Shown here: one piece after another, positions 23,401-36,700 of the stretch
Position numbering within the stretch: the stretch's first letter is position 1
How the letters are laid out: every line of letters begins with the position of its first letter
Source: Arthrinium phaeospermum
Taxonomy: Eukaryota > Ascomycota > Sordariomycetes > Amphisphaeriales > Apiosporaceae
DNA: 64,000 nucleotides
NCBI GenBank assembly: GCA_006503535.1
Contig: QYRS01000005.1
Coordinates: 2,418,001-2,482,000 of the forward strand
Direction: 5' to 3'
Notes under the pieces: generated by a model
What the model was told of the DNA's origin: nothing
The model's database searches: none
What the model saw: only the letters and a program-made list of their open reading frames with translations
Made by a program: the position numbers and the translations under genes

Positions 23401-26400
23401 ACTTACTAGCCCCTCACTCACACATATTGTGTCGGGCGAAGATGACCTACCACCACCCTCAGTAAGCATCCTACCTACCTCACTGCATTGCAATGGATAC
23501 CGTGCATCGCCTCCTTGGCTAGCTGGGTGCGATTGGTGTCAATGCTTATGTGCATGTAGTCATTCGAGGTTGGCAAGCTCTAGCGATGAGTTGCGAGGCT
23601 CAAGTGTTCCTCCCCGCCAGCTATCGACTATCAATTCTTCCTCGATGCTTCGGCGCATCTTCGCCGGCGTCTTCGCTAAAGCTGAACCCGAGCTGATGCC
23701 CTGGGGCAGTTCAAATGGGTTGCAAGCTTCGGTTCTAGAATCTTTCAGAGACCCGAGATTAACCTAGCGCCATCCTGGCGGTGAAGCTCCTTTGCTCCAG
23801 TGTACCAGACACACAGACACCGCCAAACTTGGCCTCTGTGAGCTATGTATGGCTAAGAGGCAAGTACTAGGTAAGGTGTGATGCGATGATTGATCACCCG
23901 GATCCTTTGACGTGTAGTTGCATCATTACACTATACGCTGGCGATGGTGCGATCATGGGCAATGCAAGATGGGTAGATGGGCACGGTAGATGCCCTGGCT
24001 GGCGATTTGCGAGGGCGGCACCTGGTGCTCGGCTGCTTTGTGTTGCTGCAAGGCTCAACGGCATGGCTTCATGCAGGTTCTTAAAGTGGTAGAGAGTGGG
24101 ACACATGATCTTCTTTGCGACGCGAGGGAAGCTGCAGCAGCATGGGTTCCTTCATTGACTTGCATAACGTGAGATGGCTGTTCGATGGACAGGGTGCGCG
24201 AAAGAGGCCGTGTTCGTTGGACAATAATGAACGACCAGGACGCCGTCGCGGCCCGAGTCACTTGGTTTGTGTTCCAGAAGCTCCAGCGACAACTATATCA
24301 GGCCGTGCTATGTCCGTGAACTTGGCCAGTCGCCGACAATCCCTTGATGGCAAGATGGGTTCACACTTGTTTGCGGGCTTTATTTAGATGTACTTCAAAA
24401 TTGGACCACCTGCCCTCGGGGCCCTTGGGGCAGTCTGCGATATAATATTCGCCGGCCGCTACTCTGGATAAGGCAATACACAAACCACATTGCAGCTGTA
24501 TGTACGGATATGTAGTTCCATATCCCTTCAGTCGTCGGCCACTGCCCGAATGCAAGCGGTTGGAGCGAATCAATGCACCATAGCGGTGAAACCGTGCCAA
24601 AGAGGGGCAGTCATGGACCAGGACACGAGAACAGGAACGAATTACAAGAAAAGGCCAATGACATAACTGGGGATTGCGACAACCTGCTTCGCGAGTAGCT
24701 AATAACCTTAGTTGGAACATTGCGCCGATCTTCGTCTCAAGCCCAAAAAGGCCCCCATAAGTGATGTCGAGCAGCTAAGCGGGTCGCGCATTGAGCCACA
24801 CACACCCACACCACGAACGCACCTGCGGATACGTAGTCGCTATTGAGATACAATAATGGCACAATATGGGAAGATGGCGGTGAGAAGGAGCGTATGGTAT
24901 CTCGCTGCAGTCTCGGGAGAGGCAATGTCGAGCGTAGGCGAGAAAAGGCCGATGGATGCCGTCTTCGCGAGTCGTTGTAGGTATCTCCAACAGGAAAGCA
25001 TACGAAGAAGACCGTCGTCATACCGGATCTGGCAACGGAGCCACGTGGAAAATGGCAAACTGAGACCCCTGATCTTGCACATCCTGGGTGCTGGGCGTCT
25101 GCGCCATGGAGAAAGCTGCAATAATGACTCTAGCTATTCATCAATTAAAGTCGACTCTATCAAAGCCCGACAAGAGTTTGCGAAATTGGGCAGGCCCCGG
25201 TCACATTATCAGGTATCAAACCAGCTGCGGCACGAAGTGTGTGGCCGCTCTGGTGGGCGATCCCACCCTGATCTGATAAAATTTATGAAAGATTCAAAAC
25301 GTCCCGGACTCTGGTCACCTTTGTTTGCCATCATCACCGTTGGCCGATCGCAACCGAACGGCAAGGGGTCAAATATGAGTTTCGATGCTGGGCTGGGGTG
25401 AGGAGCCAATGACATGCCACGGCGAGTTCCAGCAGGTTGGAACCTTTTGAAGATTCATTCCTCCTGCTTCCTGGTGAAGCCTCGTCCCCCCTGTTAAAAA
25501 GCCAGAGGCCAGACGCGCCAGGTTGCCTGATTCGTACCAGCCAAAGTTTCATCCAGGAACTTAATCTTGCCCAAAGACAGAGCGATGCCGGCAGAATCTA
25601 TCCCAGCACGGTGATGCGCGTCAAGATGCAACTTTGGCAGCTGGGCCTTCTGTTCTCGTTCTCCAGAAGGATTACCGAAGGAGAATGACGGCGTCCTCTT
25701 GACTTACTGTATCCTACAACGCCGTCGACTGATCTGATATTGGACTCTCGTATCAAACTGAGGGATTGGGCCGACTGGGCGCCAAGTTAGTGCCTGGAAC
25801 CCCCCTCCTAGCCTGCTAGCCCAGTCCTTTTGACGTCGTTATCGGATGAGCGAAAGCTTCTAGTGTGTTTCTAGCAGAAGGCTAGGCTAGGCCGCAGGCT
25901 AGGGGATTTCCTTCCAGCCGCCCGTTCTGGCGCTGCTAATAAGATGATTTGACATTGCAGCAGGCCTTGTCAGAGTTTAAACCGTGGGGCTCGCCCATGT
26001 CCATTTTGTAGGTAAAAGTTACTTCAGTACGTCTCCGCAGGATGCTACCTTCTCCTCTCCCTCCCTCGCTCGCTCTCTTCACGGCGCTCTCAAGGATTTC
26101 GGGGTCGTTTACCTCGGGGGTCTCGTGAGGGTGGCAGGGTCCTTTGTGTGTGGGAAGAGAGAAGGCATCCATCAATGTGATACCAATGAGCCAAATTGAT
26201 CAACCTGAACAAGTGGGCCGTTCAAAACCTTTAGAGCCGGCAGTGCCGACGTCGATCCTCCTCTGCAAAGCCGTTTTAGTTGCAATCCAATCAAATAGAC
26301 CTCACGAATCATCTTCCGAAGCAGGCTGGCTTAGACAGATACTCCAATGACGATGACTGACTGACAGGCTGTCAAGTGCGCCTTGACTGGTCCGAGAGGC

Positions 26401-29400
26401 CATCTTCAACGCTCGGTTTGCCCAACTGGGCTGTGTCTGCCCCTCTCTCCATCGAGACAGTAACTTCACCCCAATTCCAGAGTGATACCACCTACGGAGT
26501 ACATTGATGTTTGGTTTGCTTGCTTGCTTAGCAAGTATGTATTCCCGGTAGCGGCGACATCATCGTCTCCCAACTACTACCCTTTGCTGTAACATACATG
26601 TTCGGCTTTTACATCCCAAGATGATCGGATTCTCCCAGTTCATCACCCAATGCCAAGATCACCGAGGGGGGTTCTACTACTAGCAACATTACCCAGTGGT
26701 AGAGAGAGAAAAAAAAATGCCGATTCTATCAGTTGATTGATCCATATGACCGATTCGAACCCAGACTTTGGTCAAGTTTGGTTCTTTTCACCGTCCGTGA
26801 GACGAGGAGGCGCGAACGAATTGGATGGGTGTACCAGCATTGACCCGCGAGTGGATTGGACCGACCGCGATGGGCTAACCTATAACCTACCTACTGCCTA
26901 TACACATACACGAAATTAGACACCTGAGATATATGCAAATATGAAGGTAAGCCAGCCTCATTTTTCGTCGATAGTCTATGGCGGTTTTATGTTTCAAATC
27001 ACAGGTACGAAGTCACCCATGACGAGAGTATAGTCGGAAATTGCACTCAAGACATTTTCCAACGCCACTTACCTCCGCAAAACTCCGTACTCGAGTTCTT
27101 TACAGGGCACGCGTACTGGGTGTTCAGCTCATGGGCTACCTACCACAACTTCATGACTATCTATGTATGTATGTGCAAGCCTAGGTTACCTGTCAAGTGA
27201 GGCGGGAAGTTGTGCCGTCGCCGCCGTTGTGAGATACAGTCGTTGCAATCCATATTCAGACTCGAACCCTTGCATATCCTTCCCAATGCGGACCCTGACA
27301 CGCGGTTCATGAGGGCATCTCCATGGGGCGGCATGGGGAGATGCTCCTTGTACCTCCATTACACCAGAGAGCCCTGGGAGGCCCGTTCCGCTTCTTCTGC
27401 GCGGCGTCTACCACACGTGTCCGCATACATCACAGGACGGACGTAGCTTTCACATCATCTCCAGAACGAGAAAGACGATATCGGCCACGCCCTTTTCAAA
27501 AACGGAAATTTAAGGCGCTGTCTCGCTTCATGTTGCGCCGGGTGTAATGCTGGCCGGGGGTGTCAAAGCCACGTACGTTCGCCTGCGGACGGGGTTTGTA
27601 GAACTATGTACAAAGGCATTCGCGGTTTTCGACTTTCGCTAGGATTGCAGAAAGAGACCATTCGAGCCTCTCTTTCGAAACACCATTATCTCTCGGCCGT
27701 CCAAGCGAAGTGACCTGTGAGTCCGGCGTACAATGCCACGAGCTACCTACGTCGAGCTCTTCTCATTTGTATCGTAATGTACATAATCATTCTTCAGTTG
27801 TGTTTTATACACTTGGATTGGATCTGTTTTAGGAAGGATATGCAAAAGTGGATGTGCGTTTGAAGCCTCGTCAACCATTACGACTTACTGCTATGGTTGC
27901 CGAGGCGTTGACCAGGTGCATGCCATACACGATTATCTCTTCGTTTTCCCACTTCCCCCCTCGGTCGTCTCCAGAGCGAACCGAAAGTAGACAAAATGCA
28001 GGCCGCACCAAAGTTGGTAATGGCTGGCAAGGACCATCCATATGTAGAGAGTTTGTGGGGAATTTCCGTCCGTTATATACGTCCATATATGTGTGTTTAT
28101 ATATTGCCCATTGTAAGTCATCTGGCGAAACTGCGACAGCAACTATTCAAACCCCGACCAAGATTGATCATCGACACCACAACTTCACAGCATATGCAAG
28201 GAAAACTCCGAGCGTCAATCGACAGCGCTACCCGGTTCTGGGCTGTCCTCCCCCCAAAAGAGGGCAGCATGCCACCTACCACTGCAGGCCATTTTATATG
28301 ACAAGTCATATTCGGTTTTGGCCATGGGCAATCCCAGCAATGCGGTTATAAAATGTGGTCTATACATGTCATTGCGATGAAACGATCTTCCAAGTGTACA
28401 GTATTTCTGGACCCCAACCCGTCATCGTCAAAAGTAGCAGCCGGCGAAAAGCAACGAGAGGGAAGACGAACCTACGTACTTAGGAGCACGAAACACGCAT
28501 GAAAAGTGCCCAATGACAGACACGGTCGCAGCGCATCGTTGACGTACTCTACAGGTTCTCCGGCCTATTGGATGGCCGGGCACGACGCACCTGCCATTGA
28601 ACCATGGGTCGAATACAATAAATACATGATCATCATTCAGCAAATCCTCATTGCTGCGGCACTGCGGCACAGCGGGCAGTGGCAGCCTCACTGCGAGCAG
28701 CCACGCTTCCGTCGAACGATGACTGGCTCGCCCGAGAGTCCGGATAGCATGAGGACCCCTGGGGGGTGGTGGCCACCCACCCCGAAAATGCCATCCAACC
28801 AGCCAGTGCCTCGCTCGCGATCGCGGTCGCATCAGGGCGCGCTGGAGATCAGAAACTAGAGAATTGTCCATGTGTAGGCCCGGGCCCCTTTTTTTATTTT
28901 TTTACTTGACAGATCATATAATTATCGTAATGTAGCATGGGGAAATGTGTCACACACGCACATCCGAGAAGGGGAGCAGGGAGACTACCACCACCAGCAC
29001 TACCACCCCAACTAAGGCTGCAGAAGGCGACTGGCTGCTGACTGGATGAGATGCTTGTGTCACCAACAAACAGTTGCTGCAGCGAAACTGCAGCATGGAG
29101 GGTTGGACAAGGGGGAGGGACGCCGGTGGGGTGCAATAGCCGAGAAGATCTGCTCAGTGATTGGATGCGACAAGAGACACTGAGCCAAAATGTCATCCAG
29201 ACTATCCGAATAAGGAAAACACTCTTGGGCATGTACATGTACAATTCGGAAGGCTGACATACGGCGACCTGCTGGAAAGTGAAGCAGCTTCGTTGGTAGC
29301 ATACGATTGCTAGGCGAATGTTATGCGAAAGTAACAATCAACAAAAAAGATTTGGTTGGGGGGCTGGACGAAGCGGTAGGCACAATGCACACCCTCCAAG

Positions 29401-29512
29401 ACACTGCATTTGCGGCAGTCTCGCTAGGCAGGCGTGTAGGCAGGAGGACGTAGGTGGTATCTGTTGCCGAAACAACAGTGTCGTTTCGTTATCTCTGTGA
29501 AGAAAAGAACCG
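20406..29512. other. 9-kb gene desert upstream of the Zn2Cys6 gene
   Basis: The longest stretch of the window without a recognisable gene. The first 1-2 kb next to 20405 should hold the promoter and perhaps a long 5' leader of the transcription factor. Pyrimidine-rich tracts on the plus strand (21375-21430, 21915-21950) and A-runs near 21090 and 22105 are visible. Several open frames of 100-240 codons exist (for example around 21.0-21.7 kb, 23.2-23.8 kb and 27.8-28.4 kb), but their translations show no domain, motif or balanced composition I could support. Confidence 0.5.
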
Positions 29513-30317
29513 CTACTCTATTCGCCCCTTGCCACTGCTGTTGGCCGCCGTGTTCGTTGTCGGTCTCGACCGCGGCAGCGAATCAGCGTCCAGCAATCCG
29601 ACAGTCACATCCCGGGAGAAGTCCTGGCCAACCGTCTCCTGCCCTTCAGTGAAAACCAGATCGCCCCTCTTCCCCAGGGCGTCCCGCGCAGCTTCCTCAA
29701 GCAGGATGCCGAACGCGAGCAGGGCCGTCTCGTCCATGCTCTGCTCGTCGATGTTACTGCTACTGGCGCTGCGGCTCTCAGCAGTGCCGGGGCCCCGTGC
29801 TGCCGCCCCCAGTGCTGCGTAGAAGTGACTAGCGTAGCCGTGGATCGCCTTAAGCATATCACTGTCCGGAAGCACGTCTCTGCCTCCGCCGGGCAGAGCC
29901 TCATGTGCGTGATAGACGTCCTTTTCAGCGAAGCGGATGGGCGCCTTGACCCGTCGGAAAAGGACCTCCTCAGGGGCGAGGGTTGGATCGCGAAACCTGC
30001 CGGCCTGGTCACGCCGATAAGACGCTGCGGCCTCAGAGTCCGACGCATCTTCTAGCGGCAGAGTCGTCGTGACTCGGCCTGCCAATCCATTCGTCGCAAT
30101 CGTCAGCAAATTTCCAATAAATAGTGTACGCGTGATAGCTTGGCACTTCGTTCCCGCCCAATGACAACTTACCCGCTACCGCATCATAGACATTTGCGTC
30201 TCGCTTACGACGCTTGTGCTTCTTCTCGGCAATTTTCGGGCCTGAGGAGTTCTCCGTCTCGGAGAGGGATGTCGACTGTGCCCTGGAATGGCTTCTCTTG
30301 GGATTGGACGAGGCCAT
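29513..30317 (-). CDS. Uncharacterised protein with basic N terminus
   Basis: Two exons (30317-30173, 30078-29513; intron GTAAGT...TTTGCTGAC...GGCAG) give 236 residues. The first 40 residues are Ser-rich and carry a basic cluster (EKKHKRRKRD) that looks like a nuclear localisation signal. The rest has a patterned, non-repetitive composition: EEVLFRRVKAPIRFAEKDVY, LPDSDMLKAIHGYASHFYAA and SMDETALLAFGILLEEAARD, predicted helical by composition. The splice joins DAVAG to RVTTTLPLED without a break. I do not recognise the family; a chromatin or transcription role is only a guess from the basic segment. It starts 525 bp from the oppositely directed CSA gene and may share its promoter. Confidence 0.7.
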
Positions 30318-30841
30318 CACGATTGAAATGGCCGATTACTGCGAAGATGTGGCTGGTGTCTCAGCCAGGTTCAGGCAGAATATTATGATTCTTTTTGCAG
30401 TGCACGCCACAGAGCATGATAAGATGCGACGGTATTGCGCAATCTCACGGGATTACCATATCAAGTATACGGCTTCATGTGTGTAATTATCCCGTCTTCA
30501 TTCCAGACCTCAACTTGGTCTGCTGCTGAAATGTTGATTATTATTAAAGTTCGCAGACACTGCTTCCCATGCTGCTCCTGGAATTTGATGCGCATTCAAA
30601 AAGAATGTGGGGTGCTCTTTCCAACATGGCTTTGACTTTGAGCCAATGAGGGATGCGCCTGGGTCTTAAATAAGCCTCTCGGATATTTGAACAACGATGC
30701 GCCGTCGTAGTCTTTCCTGACTTCACATGCCTCTTCGTCTTCGGTCCCTCACTTCGATTCTGGTTCTTCTCTACCTTTCGGTAGCAGCTGCATTTCACGA
30801 GATTGGAAGTTCTTGATTGTGTACATCTCACATTCAGATGC
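30318..30841. promoter_or_regulatory. Bidirectional promoter region
   Basis: 524 bp separate the start codons of the unrecognised nuclear-type protein (minus) and the CSA-like gene (plus). No coding sequence lies between them, so both promoters must fit here. Confidence 0.6.
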
Positions 30842-32282
30842 ATGAATCATCTTCTATTTGAACGTTCCACCGGGAACATCGGCCCCAATGTATTTGCCCG
30901 GCTGCAGACTACACGGTTACTGAATTCATTCCAAGCCGCCCCAGCGATCCGGTTTGATGGGGTGAGCGTGGCACTGTAATCCAGGATGACCAAGCGGTCC
31001 TTCCGCCATCGATGGCGAGAAGAGGGCGATATGGGCACATCAGTCTGGAGTCAACGCTTTAGCCGTCGAGAGGTTTGATGGTCGGCTGATGATCTCGGGC
31101 GGCTCGGATGCCTCCTTGAAGATTTGGGATCTAGATACATGCGCGAATCCGGCCACCACAGGACACACTTACACTCCCATTACCCGAATACCTCGTGGAG
31201 ACAAAGGACATAAGTTCGGGATAACGCATTTGTCATTCTATCCATTTGACTCGGATGCTTTTCTTTCGGCATCTTTCGACCACACTCTGAAACTCTGGTC
31301 TACCGAGACGGCGGCTATCTCGGGCTCGTTCAACTTGGGATCGAAGATCTATACACACGCTATATCACCCATTGCCGAACATCTGCTTGTCGCCTGCGGG
31401 ACCCAATACCCCACGGTACGACTAGTGGATCTCCGTTCAGGTTCTAGTGTGCAGTCACTTGTAGGCCACAACGGGGCTGTTCTCGCAACTGCGTGGTCTC
31501 CGCGGCACGAACATGCATTGGCTACAGGGAGTGTCGACGGCACCGTCAGGATTTGGGATGTACGCAGATCCGGTACCTCGATAGGCTTGCTTGACCAAGA
31601 GGATAGTCTGGGACTTTACCGCAACGGGTTGCTTGGCTCAGACGGCAAGCTTCGCGCCCGCGTTTCTGCAAAAGCACATTCTGGCCCCGTCAACGGCCTG
31701 ACATGGACGGATGATGGAAACTATATCATCTCGGCCGCACAAGATCGCCGCATCAGAGTCTGGGATGCAGCCACGGGCGCAAACACCCTGGCAAGCTTCG
31801 GCCCAAGCATCAAGAACAGCCAACTTGCCTCGGTGACCATGTTTACCTCGCCGGTTGGCCTGACACACCCGACGAAAGAGCTACTGTTTTGGCCCAACGA
31901 GACGGAGATACTTGTCCTAGACCTCCACGACGGTGGGGTTGTCACCAGGCTACGGAATACAGGTCCAGCGATGGCAGGTGTCCGCTCTGGCAGTGGCGCA
32001 GAGAGGACCGCCAAGAACAGGGTCACGGCTCTGGCCTGGCGTGGAGCAGGCGGCGGTGGTGAGTCAAGTGGGGTGGTCATGGGAGGCAATAACATGGCCG
32101 GGGCTATATTCAGTGCACATTTGGACGGGCATATCAGAGCTTGGGTTCCGCAACTAGAAGGCCTCGATGAGGAGGCCGAGGCCGACGAAACGGCCAAAAC
32201 TTCTGAAGAGCGGTCCAAAAAGCGAAAGGCGCTTAACGATGTGTTCCAGAGTCTGATGGGCAAGAAGATCACCTTTTCCTAG
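30842..32282 (+). CDS. CSA/ERCC8-type WD40 repair protein
   Basis: Homologue of human ERCC8 (CSA) and fission yeast Ckn1, the WD40 substrate receptor of a cullin-4 ubiquitin ligase in transcription-coupled nucleotide excision repair. Exon 1 (30842-30961) gives MNHLLFERSTGNIGPNVFAR and LQTTRLLNSFQAAPAIRFDG, typical of this family's start. After a 61-bp intron, exon 2 (31023-32282) gives HQSGVNALAVERFDG, MISGGSDASLKIWDL, SASFDHTLKLWST, VACGTQYPTVRLVDLRSG, ATGSVDGTVRIWDVRRSG, YIISAAQDRRIRVWDAATG and a last blade with HLDGHIRAW, that is seven WD blades. Total 459 residues. The intron acceptor (31022) is chosen because it alone keeps the frame with a phase-0 GTGAGC donor; its exact position is less certain than the rest. 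The basic C-terminal tail (RSKKRKALND) is odd but not unusual. Confidence 0.9.
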
Positions 32283-33299
32283 CGTTTGGTGGATACGGTA
32301 TATACCGTGTAAGCACAGTTGATAGGGGGCTTGGCTTATAACTATACGACGCCAAAAGAAACGAGGCTGCGGAACACTCGACCCTCAACTTGAGGTCACA
32401 TGACACCTCGTTGCTGCAAGTTACTTCAACGTCGCACGCCTGCACAATAGTTCGAGACGGCACAGCGCCACGAACGAGTGCAGATGTCTTGACATGTCTC
32501 ACTTCGGTGGCCATTAGGTTTGGGGTTCAGGGGAAATAAGCAACATCCTGCAGCTGAGACACACACAACCTCTTGCGCAAATATTTTCCGACGCTAGTCG
32601 ATGTGTCAAACTCTCCATCGAGGTCTCAGCGACAAGGACCTACACATGCAAGAAGATCTGAAATAGTTTTGTTGTGCATGCGTCCTGAACGTCACGATGC
32701 TTGACTCTTCCTGTCAACGTCAACAACAGAGGGAACCACAGCAAGTATGTGACAGACTATCTTGCCGGGCTTGCCGTGTACTCATACATGAGTAGTACGT
32801 ATCGTTCTCCAGCCCTCCATCTCCTCTTGACATCTCACTGCTATCGTATGCCAAGCCGCGCATTGTGGAGAGAAATAATCTCGATCTGCGACTGGCCAGT
32901 TCGCAGAAGAACGACACCTTCACCACACGGCGGCGGTCATGAGGCTCAGAAACCTGTACATATACGACACGGGATCATAAGGCATGTCTTTGCTGCTGGG
33001 AGAGGTGCCCAAAGCAAATACCAAAGCGTTCCTCTCACAAGCTACTTTACCTCGATGGCGGGTGTTCATTCCCTGCAGCACATCTTCGAAGAAGCGGGAC
33101 CGGGGGCGGCAGTCACTCCATCAACCAGTTAGATACCGTCTCAGGATTTACGCATACGACGCAGCTATTTCGTGATCCACAAAACCCACTGTGAAGATAC
33201 TCTCCGTGTTTAAGATAACTGCTTCACGTGAATCTACTCCCTTGGCAGAGGATTCTTCACAAGTCTGATGGTGACTGACTGACTGATAGGCCAGTAATT

Positions 33300-33705
33300 C
33301 TACTCTCCCCACGCCCTAGGTTTTCGATTCACCCAATCTGCAAATCCGGCCAGCTGCCATCGCTCGAGAAATGAAGCCCCGAAGACGTCTTCTGCTGTCG
33401 AAGGCCCGATCGCGTTACACCACTTCTCCACAATCGCTGCCGAGGAAAAAGCAAAAGATATCTCCATATATTGATCATTGAGGTGTATCGATACAGAGGC
33501 TGAAACTGATTGCATAGCAATGCAATACGGCAGAAGAAGACTGTGTGCTGGACTTACGCCCCTTCAGCCTGCCAGCATCACGATATCTCCATGCAGACAA
33601 AGAAAAGGTTTGCGACCGCAACGACAAGCTCCTATCAGAACTAAAGAGACGGTGTATACATTCATCGGGAATACAATCCGTCGGGATAGACCCAGGCCAT
33701 GCCAT
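33300..33705 (-). pseudogene. Possible spliced 3' gene fragment
   Basis: A minus-strand frame from about 33705 can be joined across a good intron (GTAAGTCC donor after a CTGAAGGGGC context; TTTCAG acceptor) to a second frame ending at 33300. The join is in phase and gives RLKG-PSVSIHLNDQYMEISF, AIVEKWCNAIGPSTAEDVF and LERWQLAGFADWVNR before the stop. The composition is protein-like, but no start, domain or upstream exons were found and I do not recognise the family. It may be the tail of a degraded gene or a chance open frame. Confidence 0.3.
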
Positions 33706-36700
33706 TACCTGGCCATAATCGTAGGTGTGCGTGGCTACTGTGCACGGATTGGCTGTTACTTGTTATCGAGTAACTGCAGTCTCGTCTAAGAGAAGGCAAG
33801 CCAAGAGGACGACATCTCATCAATGACTGATAACTACTCAGTTTTTGACAGGAGCGGGAAATCATCTCAAAGGGAAATACACATCCTTGCGGTTATCCCT
33901 CCGCGTCAGATCTGGCACCTTTCGAGATTTGAAGGCTACGTACACAGATCTACCGTGCATACACTTACATATCATGTGGATGTGCAAGGCTGCTCTCTTC
34001 CCAGAAGGAGACAAGGATCAAGGCCAATTGCATGACTTGGCTTATCAATCTTGGTGTGTACATATCTCGTGCTATCCATCTGATTGCTTTTTCGACCGCA
34101 CGTGCTGACTGAGTGGCAGTCTGGAACCTGGAGAGCCCCCTAGCATGACAGTAATTGCTTTTGCCGCGCTGGGTACCGCTGATGAGGTTCAAATGACGAT
34201 TAAACGGCCGCTAAGGAACACATTTCTCCGCTGACGACTTCATGCAAGGAAAAGCACCACTGCTGTTCCCACATCCCGGTACGACTTGGTAAGACAAATT
34301 TGCTGCAGAATGCTCCAAACGGCCAAGTCGTCCAATTATAGACGCCCCCAGCTGGGAAACCCGGGTCAGCTCTCTGCGTTGGCGTTAGTTCGGGCGGACT
34401 GCCGTGCCAGACTGACCAATGAGATGGCTCCCAAACGTCCGGAAAACTGGGCTTGACCTATAAGATCCTTGAAAAACCCGGCAAACTGGCTGGACCGATG
34501 GTTGGAATCGTATGGACGCCCCTTGTCCAGTTCGGCCTTGCAAGCTAGATCTGCAGCTAATTCAGGCTCCCCTGTTGTCCCGAGATGAACCAACACTACC
34601 ACCCGCGCCGCATCGGCACCTTAGCTGCTCGCTCTTACGACGACGGCTGACCTCCCTCGTTCCCATCTTCAGGGTACTCCGCATGCCACCATCTCCCACT
34701 CCCACTCCCCCTCTCCTAGGTATATGCGGCAAAGCTGCCTACAGCCACGGATAGGTTCGGATCTACATAGTAGTAGATGCCGCTGTGTAACCCCAATAGC
34801 GGCGCCAGCAAGGTCTGCCATCGCGGTGACAGCGTCAGCTTCGGGCACCAAGTAAGATGTTCTTGCTGGCAGCCCGCCCAGAAACACCCCTCTCCCGCTC
34901 CTGCGGCTCCCTGATATGTAATCGGCCCCGTCTTGGCTCGCCCGCTTCGTCCGTCTGTTCCGTTCGCCCCTGCCAAAGGGTGTTGTGCCCTAACCCACCA
35001 AACACGATAACACATTGGCGGCACCTTTCCCTCCTGTCTCGTTAAAGTCATGGTGTCAATGTTTTCTACTACTATAGTAGCGGTCAATGGTGGTGCTGGG
35101 CGTAAAGGACCGACCTCGACTATGCAGATACGTATGTCAAGCAGTCCTCTTTTTCTTTTCTTTTTTTCTTATTGATATGCATATCACCCCCAGATGTAGT
35201 TACTCATGTACACAACTGCTTATCACCTTGGGGCCCTCTTTCGTTTCAAGTAATCAATCACTTGACTGGGCAGATTACCACACAATTTGCCAACTTTGCC
35301 GCGTGCGCATCCATAGGGTTCAAGCCTGAACTCTAGGCATTGATTGGGAAGTCTTGCGAGTATGTGGTGTATGTGCGCCTGTATGTATGTACAGCACATA
35401 ATACATGTTCATCATTCGTCATACCTGCGACTCCTGTCGCTGGAGTGGAGCAAATTGCTGGAGAATCGCGTCCGTGGTAGGGTGTAAGCGTCGGCCAATG
35501 TGTCTTGAAGGGGGTGGCTGGCAGAGAGAGGGGGGCATGTATTGCATCTTTCATTTTTTTTGCTTGTTCTGGTTCCTTTTTTCCTTCCTTTTTGGCAGAA
35601 GCAGGCGGCCCTGGATGGGCGCGGATTGGTTCAAGTGTGCCTGGAGAAGGGGTTAAGGAACTTTGGATGGCCAGAGGCATAGAATACGTGAAGAGACTCT
35701 CGGCTTCTGGTATCGCGGGTAAACAGGACTTTGTGCGTGTGCACTGGTGCTCTCAGGAACTTCTTCTGATCGCGGGGGACCTCCTTTGCAGGTTTGTCGA
35801 ATAGCGAGCTGAAGTAAGACGTCCGACAGAGGCTTCCATCTCTAATGAATGTAAGTTGGCGAGGGACGCATAAGAGGGGACGAGATGGATGATCGTAGCC
35901 TAGCTGTAAATCGTGACGGAGGCTATGAAGAGGCCTACGGTGTGATTCCGGTTTATAACTATCATGAGCGCTCGAGAACAAAACGCAGTCGCTGACTTTC
36001 GTGATGTTATATATGATCCCATACCCTCTACTGGATAAAGGTGAAGGGAGTCTGCAAGTCGAGCCAGGAGCAGTCGGCCAGCATTCGCTCGCTGCAAGGA
36101 AGTCGACTCGCTAGTTATTCTGTGGCATCAAAGACATATTCACAGGCCGAACATGGACAGACCATCCGTTTTCCATGGTATTCATCTAGACTGCCTTGCG
36201 ACTCCTCGTGTAGCGTTGGGTCATGTCATAGAGTGGTGCGGGTTTTTGCTGCGTCGAATTCGAATCACCCCCGAGTGATAGCCACATGATATTGTGTTAT
36301 ATTCATGACTCATGGACTATCCATAGTGAGTTCTGAGAATTCGATAGCTAGCCGCCAGGGGTAACGCATGCTAGTCTTTGCGATCAAGCTCCGTCCAGCC
36401 TTTTCTGGCACCAAGAATGTCAGTCATTGGATCGTTGTATGAAACGATGGTTGGTATAAGCTCCCAGAGGCTTGCCCGTAACCAAAACTACCTCATATGG
36501 GAGATTTTTTCCCTTGGAGATGCCTGAGTGGTATTCTGGTTGGATTGGGCGGCCTTGAGGGTAGGGTTTGAGGGGAGGTAAGCATGGCTGGCAGGGTCGA
36601 GGAAGGTATCTAGGAATACTCGAGAACAATCAGTCATTTTGGCCTCTTCCAAGTTTTCAGGAACTTGGGCACGACAGGGATCACCTGTAGCGTAATTTCT

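Noticed and set aside
26740..26765. Possible tRNA B-box (GGGTTCGAATC on the minus strand) and similar GTTCGANNC matches at 15010, 16289, 27261 and 63954
   Set aside because: None has a pairing five-base T-stem around the loop, so none can fold as a tRNA. I found no tRNA in the window.
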